From NCBI RefSeq assembly GCF_014705715.1, contig NZ_JACXLC010000001.1, positions 2,665,860-2,729,859 on the forward strand: DNA of 64,000 bases. Reading direction: 5' to 3'. The DNA is from Erythrobacter rubeus. GTDB lineage: Bacteria > Pseudomonadota > Alphaproteobacteria > Sphingomonadales > Sphingomonadaceae. Shown here one piece after another: positions 17,562 through 26,660 of this stretch (its first letter is position 1; each line of letters opens with the position of its first letter). Both the position numbers and the translations under genes were made by a program. The notes under the pieces were generated by a model. That model worked only from the letters and a program-made list of their open reading frames with translations. It did not search any database and was not told the DNA's origin.

Positions 17562-19427
17562 ATGCACGAATTCGATGTCTTGGTTATCGGCGGCGGACAT
17601 GCCGGTGTGGAAGCAGCCTGTGCTTCTGCACGGATGGGTGCGCGCACTGGACTGGTGAGCTTCGACCTGGAGGCAATCGGCGCAATGAGCTGCAACCCGG
17701 CAATCGGCGGGCTGGGCAAGGGTCATCTCGTTCGTGAAGTCGATGCGCTTGATGGTGTTATCGGCAGGGCGTCGGACGCAGGAGCCATCCACTACCGGAT
17801 GCTTAACCGTTCCAAGGGGAGTGCGGTCTGGGGGCCGCGCGTGCAAGCAGACCGAGTGCTGTTTAAGGCCGCTGTTCAGAAGGTGGTCCGCAACCAGGAC
17901 AATCTAACACTCATCGCCGGCGAGGCGGCTGCGCTCGTCATCGAGGGCGGCATTGCGGCGGGACTTGAGCTTTCCGATGGCACCGTGCTTCGGGCGCCCC
18001 GCGTCATTCTCTGCACCGGCACATTCCTCGGTGGAGTGCTTTTTCGCGGGGAAGAACGTTTTGAGGGTGGGCGCATCGGTGAGAACGCGGCCAAACGGCT
18101 TGCCGATCAACTGCGCGCTGCGGAACTACCGATGGCTCGGCTCAAGACAGGTACGCCCCCGCGGCTGGATGGGCGCACAGTCGACTGGGCGGTGCTTGAG
18201 GAGCAGCAGTCGGATGCTGACGAATGGACGATGTCGCCGCTCACGAAGAAGCGCGCAAATCCGCAAGTATTTTGTGCGATCACGCGCACGACAGCGGCTT
18301 CCCACGATGTAATCCGCGCCAATCTGCATCGTTCACCGCTCTTTTCCGGCGCAATCGACGCAGCCGGGCCGCGCTATTGTCCGTCGATCGAGGACAAGAT
18401 TCATCGATTCGGCGATCGCGATGGCCATCAGGTGTTCCTCGAGCCTGAAGGTCTCACCACGCACCTGGTCTACCCCAACGGGATCAGCACGTCGTTGCCG
18501 GTCGATGTTCAGCAGGACATGTTGCGAGCGATGCCGGGTCTCGAGCGGGTGGAAATGGCGGTGCCGGGCTATGCTGTCGAGTACGATCACATCGATCCCC
18601 GCGCACTCACACCCGACTTGCAGCTTCGCGCCATCCCTGGGGTCTTTTGTGCCGGTCAAATCAACGGCACGACCGGTTACGAAGAGGCCGCCGCACAAGG
18701 GCTGGTGGCGGGCCTAGAGGCTGCAGCAGCCACGCTTGGGGTCGCCGCACCGAAACTCGACCGCGCAAACTCCTATATCGCTGTGATGGTCGACGACCTC
18801 ACCCTTCAGGGTGTGAGTGAGCCTTATCGTATGCTCACGGCAAGAGCGGAGTACCGGCTGCGCCTCCGAGCGAACAACGCATCGACCAGACTGACACCGC
18901 TTGGCATCGAGGCGGGTTGCGTATCTGGCGAGCGCCGCGATTGGTACAATGAGCGCGAGGAGGGCAGGGTTATTGTTGATGCCGCCTTCGCGAGGCAGAT
19001 CAGTGCAAAAAATATCGCGGATGCCGGTCTTCCGTTGCGCAGGGACGGCGGTGACAAACCGCTTTCAGAGTGGCTTCGGCATGACGGGCTGGATTTGGAG
19101 GCGTTATCACCGTGGCTTGAAGTTGTTGCCCAGAGTTATCCTGGTCTCGCTTCGGAAATGGCCGAAGACGCGGCTTACGCGCCGTATCTGGCTCGCCAGG
19201 ATGCTGAATTGAGGGATCTCCGCGCATCAGAAGAAATGACGCTCAGGCCCGATTTCCCGTATAACGAAGTGCCGGGGCTCTCCAATGAGATGGTAGAAAG
19301 GCTTTCCAAAGCCTCTCCGAGAACTCTTGCTGCTGCTGGACGAGTTCCGGGAATTACACCGGCCGCGCTGTCTGCACTGCTGGTTTACGCACGGCGCTAC
19401 GAACAAAACAGCCAAGCCGCCGCATGA
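17562..19427 (+). CDS. mnmG: tRNA uridine 34 modification enzyme MnmG (GidA)
   Basis: A 621-residue FAD enzyme. The dinucleotide-binding [10 protein letters not shown] is at residues 9-18, and [13 protein letters not shown] and [20 protein letters not shown] are diagnostic. The catalytic partner of MnmE, it uses FAD, methylenetetrahydrofolate and glycine to modify U34 of several tRNAs. The length is normal. Its stop overlaps the rsmG start by 4 bp, so the historical gidA-gidB pair is preserved here. Confidence 0.97.
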   Translation: MHEFDVLVIGGGHAGVEAACASARMGARTGLVSFDLEAIGAMSCNPAIGGLGKGHLVREVDALDGVIGRASDAGAIHYRMLNRSKGSAVWGPRVQADRVLFKAAVQKVVRNQDNLTLIAGEAAALVIEGGIAAGLELSDGTVLRAPRVILCTGTFLGGVLFRGEERFEGGRIGENAAKRLADQLRAAELPMARLKTGTPPRLDGRTVDWAVLEEQQSDADEWTMSPLTKKRANPQVFCAITRTTAASHDVIRANLHRSPLFSGAIDAAGPRYCPSIEDKIHRFGDRDGHQVFLEPEGLTTHLVYPNGISTSLPVDVQQDMLRAMPGLERVEMAVPGYAVEYDHIDPRALTPDLQLRAIPGVFCAGQINGTTGYEEAAAQGLVAGLEAAAATLGVAAPKLDRANSYIAVMVDDLTLQGVSEPYRMLTARAEYRLRLRANNASTRLTPLGIEAGCVSGERRDWYNEREEGRVIVDAAFARQISAKNIADAGLPLRRDGGDKPLSEWLRHDGLDLEALSPWLEVVAQSYPGLASEMAEDAAYAPYLARQDAELRDLRASEEMTLRPDFPYNEVPGLSNEMVERLSKASPRTLAAAGRVPGITPAALSALLVYARRYEQNSQAAA

Positions 19428-20074
19428 CGAACAAAAGGTTGGTGGAAACCGAAGAGCAGGCGAAAGACTACGTTGCGGGTCTCGTGGGCGTGGCTTCCAT
19501 GGACAGGCTGGCGCAATATGTCGATTTGCTGATTGCTGAAAACGAGCGGCAGAACCTGATCAGCAAGGCTTCCGAGGGTCAGATTTGGCAGCGTCACATT
19601 GCGGATAGCGTGCAGCTTCTTGAGCATGTTTCACGTGAAACGCTGGATCAGGAACATGCGATATGGCTCGATCTCGGCACTGGAGCTGGTCTTCCAGGCT
19701 TGGTGATCGCCGCAATTTTTCCCGATCTTTTTGTTAGACTGGTTGAATCCCGAGCACGCCGGGTTGAGTTCTTACGGGAATGTGTCGCTCGGCTCGATCT
19801 GGAGCGGTGCGAAGTGCTTGGTGAACGGCTGGAGCGGATCGAACCCTTCCCCGCGAGCGTGATTTCTGCCCGAGCTTTTGCACCACTCGACAAACTTTTA
19901 AGATTATCCGCACCCTTCTCCACAAGGTCGACTACCTATCTCTTGCCCAAAGGCCGGTCGGCGGCGCACGAATTGAAATCGCAAAAAGCGCCGATTCGAA
20001 AGATGTTCCACGTGGAACAATCATTGACCGATAGCGACGCAGGCATCATCGTGAGTTCTCGAACCCACGAATAG
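19424..20074 (+). CDS. rsmG: 16S rRNA (guanine527-N7)-methyltransferase RsmG (GidB)
   Basis: A 216-residue class I SAM methyltransferase with the SAM motif [15 protein letters not shown] near residues 81-95. It methylates G527 of 16S rRNA; loss gives low-level streptomycin resistance in other bacteria. Two parS sites lie inside this gene (19627-19642 and 20004-20019), constraining its codons to read FHVEQ and HVSRET. It ends immediately before parA. Confidence 0.94.
   Translation: MTNKRLVETEEQAKDYVAGLVGVASMDRLAQYVDLLIAENERQNLISKASEGQIWQRHIADSVQLLEHVSRETLDQEHAIWLDLGTGAGLPGLVIAAIFPDLFVRLVESRARRVEFLRECVARLDLERCEVLGERLERIEPFPASVISARAFAPLDKLLRLSAPFSTRSTTYLLPKGRSAAHELKSQKAPIRKMFHVEQSLTDSDAGIIVSSRTHE
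19627..19642. promoter_or_regulatory. parS site 3 (inside rsmG)
   Basis: TGTTTCACGTGAAACG, one outer-base mismatch from the perfect parS palindrome TGTTTCACGTGAAACA. It lies about 0.5 kb upstream of parA. Confidence 0.8.
20004..20019. promoter_or_regulatory. parS site 4 (3' end of rsmG)
   Basis: TGTTCCACGTGGAACA, a perfect 16-bp palindrome and the best parS match in the window, about 100 bp before the parA start. Confidence 0.88.
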
Positions 20075-20114
20075 CGTGAGATCGAGCGCGGAAAGGCCAT
20101 TGGATACCGATATT

Positions 20115-20891
20115 ATGCTGACGATAGCGATAGCGAACCAAAAAGGCGGGGTGGGGAAGACTACAACAGCGATCAACATGGCGACCGCCATGGCTGCCAC
20201 AGGCTGGCGAACGCTGCTCATCGATCTCGATCCCCAAGGGAATGCGTCGACCGGAATGGGTGTCGATTCCAGCGCTCGCGGGCTTTCGAGCTACGATCTG
20301 CTGGTGGATGAGATTCCCTTGGAAGATGCTGTGGTGGAGACCAGCATACCTGGCCTCGATATTGTCCCCGCGACACAGGATCTCAGTGGAGCCGAAATCG
20401 AGCTTGTATCGGTGGAAGAGCGGACCGCACGGCTTCGCAAAGCGCTTGATGACCACAGAGGTCATGAGATTTGCTTTATCGACTGTCCGCCCTCGCTCGG
20501 TCTGCTTACGTTGAACGCCCTATGCGCTGCAGACACCCTGCTTGTCCCGCTTCAGTGCGAGTTTTTTGCCTTGGAGGGCCTCAGCCAGTTGCTTCAGACC
20601 GTGGAGCGCGTGCAGCAACTGTTCAATCCCTCGCTCAACATCATCGGTGTCGCACTCACGATGTTCGATCGCCGGAACCGCCTTACCGATCAGGTTTCGG
20701 ATGATGTGCGCGACTGCTTGGGTAATCTGGTCTTTGACACCGTGATCCCCCGCAATGTCAGGCTGTCCGAGGCGCCAAGCCACGGGCTTCCCGCGCTCGT
20801 ATACGACCATTCCTGCACCGGTAGCCGCGCCTATATCTCGCTGGCGCGCGAACTGATCGGTCGTTTTCCGCCTGAAAGGCAGGCTGCATGA
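20115..20891 (+). CDS. parA: Chromosome partitioning ATPase ParA (Soj)
   Basis: A 258-residue ParA/MinD-type ATPase with the deviant Walker A KGGVGKTTTAIN, preceded by LTIAIANQ, and the signature IDCPPSLGLLTLNAL. It binds DNA non-specifically as an ATP dimer and moves ParB-parS complexes. The ATG at 20115 gives the usual length; a GTG at 20076 two bases after rsmG would add 13 residues and lacks a ribosome site. The stop overlaps parB by 4 bp. Confidence 0.95.
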   Translation: MLTIAIANQKGGVGKTTTAINMATAMAATGWRTLLIDLDPQGNASTGMGVDSSARGLSSYDLLVDEIPLEDAVVETSIPGLDIVPATQDLSGAEIELVSVEERTARLRKALDDHRGHEICFIDCPPSLGLLTLNALCAADTLLVPLQCEFFALEGLSQLLQTVERVQQLFNPSLNIIGVALTMFDRRNRLTDQVSDDVRDCLGNLVFDTVIPRNVRLSEAPSHGLPALVYDHSCTGSRAYISLARELIGRFPPERQAA

Positions 20892-21862
20892 ACAAGAATA
20901 CTGATCCGATCCGCTTTTCCGTCCCCCAGCGAGGTCCGGCAGACAAGAAAAAGAAGCTCGGCAAGGGTCTCGGCGCTCTCCTGGGCGAAACAAAGCGCGA
21001 AGAGCCGCTGGTCCGCGATACTGGGTTGGGCTCGGACGCAGGGGAGGGCGCAACCGCAGATTCGCCGTTGAAGACGCTTTCGACAGCCTCCATCGCGCCT
21101 CTGCCGGGCAACCCGCGTAAGCATTTCGATGAAAAGGCGCTGGATGAACTCGCCGCTTCAATTGCCAAACGCGGTGTGATCCAGCCGATCATCGTACGGC
21201 CGCAAGGTAACGGCAAATACCAGCTTGTGGCCGGTGAACGGCGCTGGCGTGCTGCACAAAGGGCGCGTCTGCATGAGCTGCCGGCGCTTGTCCGCGAGCT
21301 TGACGACCGCGAAGTGATGGCTCTCGCGCTCATCGAGAACCTTCAGCGCGAGGACCTCAACCCGGTCGAAGAAGCGCGGGCATATCAAAGACTTGCCGAT
21401 CAAGAGGGCATGACGCAGGCGGAAATCGCCCGGATGGTCGAAAAGTCGCGCAGCCATGTCGCGAATATCCAGCGCCTTCTGGGTCTTCCGGCTGCAGTTT
21501 TGGATCTTGTCGAAAGCGGCAAGCTATCCATGGGACACGCCCGCGCCTTGATCGGCCATGATGATGCGGCGGCGCTGGCCGAGCAGGCCGTGAGCGAGAA
21601 CCTTTCAGTCCGCGAGATCGAAAAAATGGTCCGCAAGGTCGCAAAGAGCGTGAAGGAGGGTGCATCCCACCAGCCCAAAAATCGCAGCTCGTCGGAGGAT
21701 GCCGATATCGCCGCGGTCCAGAACCATCTCGAGGAGTTCTTGGGACTGCCCGTCCGTATCAAGGCAGACGCAGACCCCCGCACCGGATCGATCTCCATAA
21801 AGTACGGTTCGCTCGATCAACTTGATCTGGTTTGCCAGCGATTGACGGGCGGCGATTTCTGA
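20888..21862 (+). CDS. parB: Chromosome partitioning CTPase ParB (Spo0J)
   Basis: A 324-residue ParB. The N-terminal stretch KKKLGKGLGALLGE is the usual ParA-contact region, the CTP-binding ParB/Srx domain holds GERRWRAAQRA, and the helix-turn-helix region is MTQAEIARMVEKSRSHVANIQRLLGL. The C-terminal dimerisation domain ends at the stop. It loads on parS as a CTP-dependent clamp; four likely sites lie 0.9-4.1 kb upstream. A hairpin follows the stop. Confidence 0.96.
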   Translation: MNKNTDPIRFSVPQRGPADKKKKLGKGLGALLGETKREEPLVRDTGLGSDAGEGATADSPLKTLSTASIAPLPGNPRKHFDEKALDELAASIAKRGVIQPIIVRPQGNGKYQLVAGERRWRAAQRARLHELPALVRELDDREVMALALIENLQREDLNPVEEARAYQRLADQEGMTQAEIARMVEKSRSHVANIQRLLGLPAAVLDLVESGKLSMGHARALIGHDDAAALAEQAVSENLSVREIEKMVRKVAKSVKEGASHQPKNRSSSEDADIAAVQNHLEEFLGLPVRIKADADPRTGSISIKYGSLDQLDLVCQRLTGGDF

Positions 21863-21872
21863 ACAGGGAGAG

Positions 21873-21893
21873 AAGTTGCGCCGCGCAACTTTC
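21873..21893. terminator. Hairpin between convergent parB and msrC-like genes
   Basis: AAGTTGCG (21873-21880) pairs with CGCAACTT (21884-21891) around a three-base loop. The tail is short (TTCC), so termination strength is uncertain. It lies 11 bp after the parB stop. Confidence 0.5.
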
Positions 21894-21918
21894 CAAGCGG
21901 CAGGTATCTGCTAGCTGA

Positions 21919-22422
21919 TCAGACGCGACCGGCGAGCAATTCCGCCAGCTTTTCCAGCCCCGCTGCATCTGTAGGCGTAAAGCGCGCCTTCTGCGGGCTG
22001 TCCAGATCGATAACCGCGATCACCGCGTTATCGCGCATGATCGGCACGACAAGCTCCGATTGGCTCGCCGCGTCGCATGCAATGTGGCCAGGGAAAGCGT
22101 GAACATCATCGATGCGCTGGGTTTCGCCGCTCGAAGCAGCGGTGCCGCAAACCCCATGGCCGAACGGTATGTGGATGCAGGCCGGGCGGCCTACAAATGG
22201 ACCCAATACAAGTTCATCTTTTCCCGATTTCGCGCGGCCGACCCGGTAAAATCCCGCCCAATTGAGGTTGGGCAAAAATTCCCACAGGAGCGCGGCTACG
22301 TTCGCCATATTGGCGATCGCGTCAGGCTCATCGGCGGTCAGCGCATCGGCCGCCTGGCACAATTGCCGATATCGTTCTTCCGTTGAGAGCTGCGCGCCTG
22401 GCTTGAAATCGTACATCGGCAA
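21919..22422 (-). CDS. msrC: Free methionine-(R)-sulfoxide reductase, GAF domain
   Basis: A 167-residue single GAF-domain protein of the fRMsr type. The catalytic cysteines are seen in RPACIHIPFGHGVCGTA and HIACDAASQSELVVPI, the expected arrangement. It reduces free methionine-R-sulfoxide using thioredoxin. LWEFLPNLNWAGFYRVG at the front is characteristic. It is convergent with parB and divergent from the sugar dehydrogenase gene 56 bp away. Confidence 0.88.
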   Translation of the reverse strand: MPMYDFKPGAQLSTEERYRQLCQAADALTADEPDAIANMANVAALLWEFLPNLNWAGFYRVGRAKSGKDELVLGPFVGRPACIHIPFGHGVCGTAASSGETQRIDDVHAFPGHIACDAASQSELVVPIMRDNAVIAVIDLDSPQKARFTPTDAAGLEKLAELLAGRV

Positions 22423-22478
22423 TCCTTGAGAGCGTTACGCTGTTGCCGCAAGCGCATTGCGGCTCTATTTCCCAGCAG

Positions 22479-23960
22479 ATGGCTATTCTTCGCAAGCTCG
22501 CAATCTTTTTCGTCGTCCTGATCGCAGCGCTTGGCATCGCGTTCTACTTTCTGTCGCGAGGCGACACTGCTGACCTAACGGTCGACGAAGTGGCCGGGCT
22601 GGAGCCAACACTTCAGGAGCCTGACCCGGAGAATTTCCCGACCGTCCAGATCGCCGAGCCAGTGGGCTGGCCCGATGGCGATAGTCCGACAGCGGCGGAC
22701 GGATTGAGCGTCAATCGCTTCGCCGAGGGTCTTGATCACCCGCGCGTTCTTTACGCGCTCCCGAACGGCGATGTCCTCGTTACCTTGACCCGCGCACCGA
22801 AGGTCGATCCGGGCGGCGAAGGCGGCATCATGGACACGATCCGCGGCTGGGTCGCCTCATTCCTGTTCTCCCGAGCCGGTTCCGCCGGAGAATCGCCTAA
22901 CCAGATCGTTCTTCTGCGCGATGCTGATGGAGATGGTATTGCCGAGACCAAAACCGTCATCCGCGAAGAGGGGCTCGATTCGCCGTCCGGAATGAGCTGG
23001 TACGATGGCAAGCTCTACGTCGCCAATCACGATGCCGTGCTCGAATTCGACTATGAGTTGGGCGGCGACAGGGTTTCGGGTGAGCCGCGCAAGCTGATGG
23101 ACCTTCCTCCCGGCGGTGGTCACTGGATGCGCAACATGGAGATCCACCCGGATGGCGACCGGCTGTTCATTGCAGTCGGCTCGGTCAGCAATATCGGCGA
23201 AAGCGGCATGGAAGTCGAAGAAGGCCGCGCCATGATCTGGGAATATAACCTCAACACCAACCGCCAGCGCCAGTTTGCGCTTGGCCTGCGCAATGCAAAT
23301 GGGCTGGATTTTAGTCCCTGGTCCGGGGAGCTTTGGACGACGGTGAACGAGCGCGACATGCTCGGGTCCGACCTTGTGCCGGATTACCTTACCAACGTGC
23401 CGATCGGTGCCCAATATGGCTGGCCTTGGGTATACTACAAAGACAATATCGACCGCCGCGTCGAAGCGCCCATGCCTGCCTATCTCATTGAATATACACG
23501 TAATCCTGTCTATGCGGTGGGTCCACACGTCGCCGCGTTGGGCCTGGTGTTCACGAAAGAAGGGCACGTGATGGGCGAAGACTTCGCCAGCGGTGCCTTT
23601 ATCGCGCGCCACGGTTCCTGGAATCGCAAGCCGCCATCCGGATACGATGTGGTTTATGTCGAATTCGACGAGCGCGGTAATCCCGTGGGTAAACCGGTCG
23701 AATTGCTCGGCGGTTTCCTGAATGAGGACGGCACGACCAAGGGCCGGCCAACGTGGGTGGAGTGGGCAGGCGACGGATCCCTGCTGGTCTCCGACGACAC
23801 TGCTGGGATCATCTGGCGCGCAGCCTCTCCGGGCGCGGAGCCCGGCGCGGCGATTGCTCGCATAAGCGGGAACGCTCTCCCGCCGCAGCGCGAACTGCGC
23901 GATCCGCGAGCAACATTCGAAGAGGACTACCTGCGGACGCAGGCGGGACAGGCGCAATAA
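22479..23960 (+). CDS. PQQ-dependent sugar dehydrogenase-like beta-propeller (sorbosone dehydrogenase family)
   Basis: A 493-residue protein. The N-terminal MAILRKLAIFFVVLIAALGI is a signal anchor, so the rest is periplasmic. The propeller has the sorbosone/glucose dehydrogenase motifs NMEIHPDGDRLFIAVGSVSN, FALGLRNANGLDF and FIARHGSWNRKPPSGYDVV. Family members oxidise aldoses with PQQ, but many have no proven activity; no pqq genes are here. ATG at 22479 is preferred to TTG at 22443. Confidence 0.82.
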   Translation: MAILRKLAIFFVVLIAALGIAFYFLSRGDTADLTVDEVAGLEPTLQEPDPENFPTVQIAEPVGWPDGDSPTAADGLSVNRFAEGLDHPRVLYALPNGDVLVTLTRAPKVDPGGEGGIMDTIRGWVASFLFSRAGSAGESPNQIVLLRDADGDGIAETKTVIREEGLDSPSGMSWYDGKLYVANHDAVLEFDYELGGDRVSGEPRKLMDLPPGGGHWMRNMEIHPDGDRLFIAVGSVSNIGESGMEVEEGRAMIWEYNLNTNRQRQFALGLRNANGLDFSPWSGELWTTVNERDMLGSDLVPDYLTNVPIGAQYGWPWVYYKDNIDRRVEAPMPAYLIEYTRNPVYAVGPHVAALGLVFTKEGHVMGEDFASGAFIARHGSWNRKPPSGYDVVYVEFDERGNPVGKPVELLGGFLNEDGTTKGRPTWVEWAGDGSLLVSDDTAGIIWRAASPGAEPGAAIARISGNALPPQRELRDPRATFEEDYLRTQAGQAQ

Positions 23961-23964
23961 TCGC

Positions 23965-24816
23965 TTAAATCTCGACCGCTTTGCCAGCCTTACCGGCCAA
24001 CTCGACTACGAATTGCCATGCAGCGCGCCCTGATCGCTGACCGCGCTGCATCGCCCAAGTCAACGCTTCCTGATCGGTGAACGCGATACCGAGCTGATCC
24101 GCGTAGGCGCGGGCGATCTCGATATATTCCTCGTTCCCGCATGGGTGAAAGCCAACCGAGAGCCCAAATCGGTCGGCGAGGGCCAGCTTGTCGTCCACTG
24201 CATCGCGCTGATTAAGCGGCGCGTCGCGATCGTCGGGGTTCTGCTCCTTCGCCTGTCGGGCAAGAATGGCGCGCCTGTTGGACGTGACAGCCAATCGGCA
24301 ATTGTCCGCACGCGCCTCGACGCCGCCCTCAAGCCAGCTGCGCAATTGGCGCGGACCCACCATGTCGCCTTCTGCGAACCCAAGGTCATCGATAAAAATG
24401 ATGAATTGTCGCTCTTCGTCGGACAACGTCTCGAAAAGTGAGGGTAGGGCTGGGAGGGCATCGGCGGAGACCTGCACGAGGCCGAGTGCGGAGGGCGCCT
24501 GTCTCTGAACGTCTCTCACCGCGCTCCGCAGCAGAGCGGATTTTCCCATGCCCCGCGCGCCCCACAGCAGCATGTCGTGCGATGCATGCCCCTGCGCATG
24601 CCGGGCGATGTTCTCATGAACTCGCGCTTTCTGAGAGTTGATCGCGCGCAGCTGCACCAGTTCGGGCGCCTTGATGCCCCCAAGCGCGCGCGCCGCGGAA
24701 CCCTGCCAGACATACGCCGGATATGCCCGCCAATCGATTGTTGGTGGCGGAGGCGGCGCGAGCCGCTCGAGCGCGTCGGCTATTCGCTTAAGCGTATCGC
24801 GCTCGTCGCCCACCAA
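23965..24816 (-). CDS. DUF815 family AAA+ ATPase
   Basis: A 283-residue cytoplasmic ATPase with Walker A LLWGARGMGKSALL, Walker B FIIFIDDLGF and sensor-like LAVTSNRRAIL. This is the DUF815 family, whose role is unknown. The start is not ATG: TTG at 24816 is followed at once by GTG at 24813, the only reasonable choices. It is convergent with the sugar dehydrogenase (4 bp apart) and downstream of the acyl-CoA dehydrogenase on the same strand (9 bp), so it may share that transcript. Confidence 0.83.
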   Translation of the reverse strand: MVGDERDTLKRIADALERLAPPPPPTIDWRAYPAYVWQGSAARALGGIKAPELVQLRAINSQKARVHENIARHAQGHASHDMLLWGARGMGKSALLRSAVRDVQRQAPSALGLVQVSADALPALPSLFETLSDEERQFIIFIDDLGFAEGDMVGPRQLRSWLEGGVEARADNCRLAVTSNRRAILARQAKEQNPDDRDAPLNQRDAVDDKLALADRFGLSVGFHPCGNEEYIEIARAYADQLGIAFTDQEALTWAMQRGQRSGRAAWQFVVELAGKAGKAVEI

Positions 24817-24825
24817 TGGCCGCCG

Positions 24826-26568
24826 TTATCCCGCCAGCTTTTCGCTTGGCAGGATGTAAAGCAAATCCGCCCCGGCAATCGCGCTCGCCTTGAGGCCATG
24901 CGCCTCCGGCACGATACGGTCGAGGAAGAAACGCACGCTCACCGGTTTGCTTTCGGCCAGCGCTGGAGCTGCTCCTCCTGCGACTGCCTGATCCTGCTTC
25001 ATAAGCTGCCAGCCCGCGACCGCGACTGCAGCCATCGTGCAGAACGGGACGCTCCCCGCGAGCCGATCATCGAGGCTCGCTTCGTCGCGCATCCAGCGGG
25101 CTATGTGCGCGCAGTCTTTCGCGAGCGCCAGGAGCGTGGGCTGTTCAGCCGCATCGCGCGCGATCTCTTCGAACAGCGCGACCATCGCTTCGCCGCCCTC
25201 GATGCCCAGCTTGCGAGTGACGAGGTCGGCAGCCTGAATGCCGTTGGTGCCTTCATAGATCGGAGCGATCCGGGAATCGCGCCAATGCTGCGCTGCGCCG
25301 GTCTCCTCGACAAAGCCCATGCCGCCGTGGATCTGAATGCCGATACCGGTGACTTCGACCCCTGTGTCCGTGCCCCAAGCCTTGACCATTGGCACAAGGA
25401 TCTCCGCGCGGTTCTTTGCATCGGGATCGCCGATCGTGCCTCGGTCGACCTGGCCGGCGCAATAATAGAGCAGCGCGCGGACACCTTCGGTCAGAGCCTT
25501 CATGCGCAGGATCATGCGCCGCACGTCGGGATGCTCGATGATGGCGACAGGTGTCTTGTCGGGCGACCCGGCGCGCGCGGATTGAACGCGGTCCATCGCG
25601 TAATACAGCGCCTGCTGCGTCGCGCGCTCAGCAATGTGCGCGCCCTGGTTTCCGACATTGATGCGCGCATTGTTCATCATCGTGAACATCGCCATCAGCC
25701 CGCGGTTTTCCTGCCCAACCAGCTCACCGATACATTCGTCATTGTCGCCGTAGCTCATCACGCATGTCGGAGAAGCATTGATGCCGAGCTTGTGTTCGAG
25801 GCTGACGCAGCGAAGATCGTTCCGATTGCCGAGCGATCCGTCGTCGTTGACGTGATATTTCGGCACGAGGAACAGCGAGATACCGCGCGATCCTTCCGGT
25901 GCATCGGGCAGGCGGGCCAGAACGAGGTGGATGATATTTTCCGCCAGCTCGTGCTCGCCCCAGGTGATGTAGATTTTCTGACCGGTGATCTTGTACTTGC
26001 CCGCGTGTTCCCCGTCTTCGATCGGGACCGCCGTCGATCGCAGCGCGCCGACATCGCTGCCTGCAGCGGGTTCGGTCAGGTTCATCGTTCCCGACCATTT
26101 ACCACTCACCAGATCGGGGAGGTATTTGGACTGCTGATCCTTGCTCCCATGGTGCTCCAGGGCCTCGATCGCGCCCACCGAGAGCATGGGCAGCAGGTTG
26201 AAAGCCATATTCGCCGCGCCGAGGTTTTCGAGCACGTTGCATGACAGGATGAAGGGCAGACCTTGCCCACCGAATTCCTCGGGCGAAGCGATCGCGTTCC
26301 AGCCCTGTTCGACATAGGCGTCATACGCCTCCTTGAACCTATCGGGCAGGCGAACCACGCCATTTTCGAGCTTGGCCCCTTCAAGGTCGCCGATGCGGTT
26401 CAGCGGAGCAAACTCACCCGCTGCGAACTGGCCGACGCCTTCGACGATTGCTTCAACCAGATCGGATTCTGCGTGCGCGAACTTCTCGCTCTGGGCGAGC
26501 TCCTCTATTCCGGCGTTTACGCGAATGGCGAGCAGCTGGTCCTGGGTCGGCGGTGTATAGGGTGTCAC
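24826..26568 (-). CDS. Acyl-CoA dehydrogenase, long C-terminal form
   Basis: A 580-residue FAD enzyme with GTG start (MTPYTPPTQDQL). The middle domain contains MNLTEPAAGSDVG and KIYITWGEHE. The catalytic glutamate is in PIYEGTNGIQAADLVTRKL. The last ~120 residues form the extra C-terminal helical domain of the ~590-residue FadE-like class that oxidises fatty acyl-CoA or phenylpropanoyl-type substrates. The exact chain length is not predictable. fadD lies at 50.9 kb in the same window. Confidence 0.92.
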   Translation of the reverse strand: MTPYTPPTQDQLLAIRVNAGIEELAQSEKFAHAESDLVEAIVEGVGQFAAGEFAPLNRIGDLEGAKLENGVVRLPDRFKEAYDAYVEQGWNAIASPEEFGGQGLPFILSCNVLENLGAANMAFNLLPMLSVGAIEALEHHGSKDQQSKYLPDLVSGKWSGTMNLTEPAAGSDVGALRSTAVPIEDGEHAGKYKITGQKIYITWGEHELAENIIHLVLARLPDAPEGSRGISLFLVPKYHVNDDGSLGNRNDLRCVSLEHKLGINASPTCVMSYGDNDECIGELVGQENRGLMAMFTMMNNARINVGNQGAHIAERATQQALYYAMDRVQSARAGSPDKTPVAIIEHPDVRRMILRMKALTEGVRALLYYCAGQVDRGTIGDPDAKNRAEILVPMVKAWGTDTGVEVTGIGIQIHGGMGFVEETGAAQHWRDSRIAPIYEGTNGIQAADLVTRKLGIEGGEAMVALFEEIARDAAEQPTLLALAKDCAHIARWMRDEASLDDRLAGSVPFCTMAAVAVAGWQLMKQDQAVAGGAAPALAESKPVSVRFFLDRIVPEAHGLKASAIAGADLLYILPSEKLAG

Positions 26569-26660
26569 GGGCGGATCTTGTCCTGTTCAATGGGTCGCTT
26601 GGCAGTTGGAAAAGCGCCTTTTGCTTGGCAGCGCTCGCATCAGAATATAGCGACCATGCG

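Noticed and set aside
23562..23572. CACGTG hexamers outside the par region (for example near 23565, 32443 and 46854)
   Set aside because: The flanking bases do not fit parS half-sites.
24577..26244. Open frame of 555 codons opposite the acyl-CoA dehydrogenase
   Set aside because: No recognisable motif; the minus-strand gene explains the DNA and overlaps fully.
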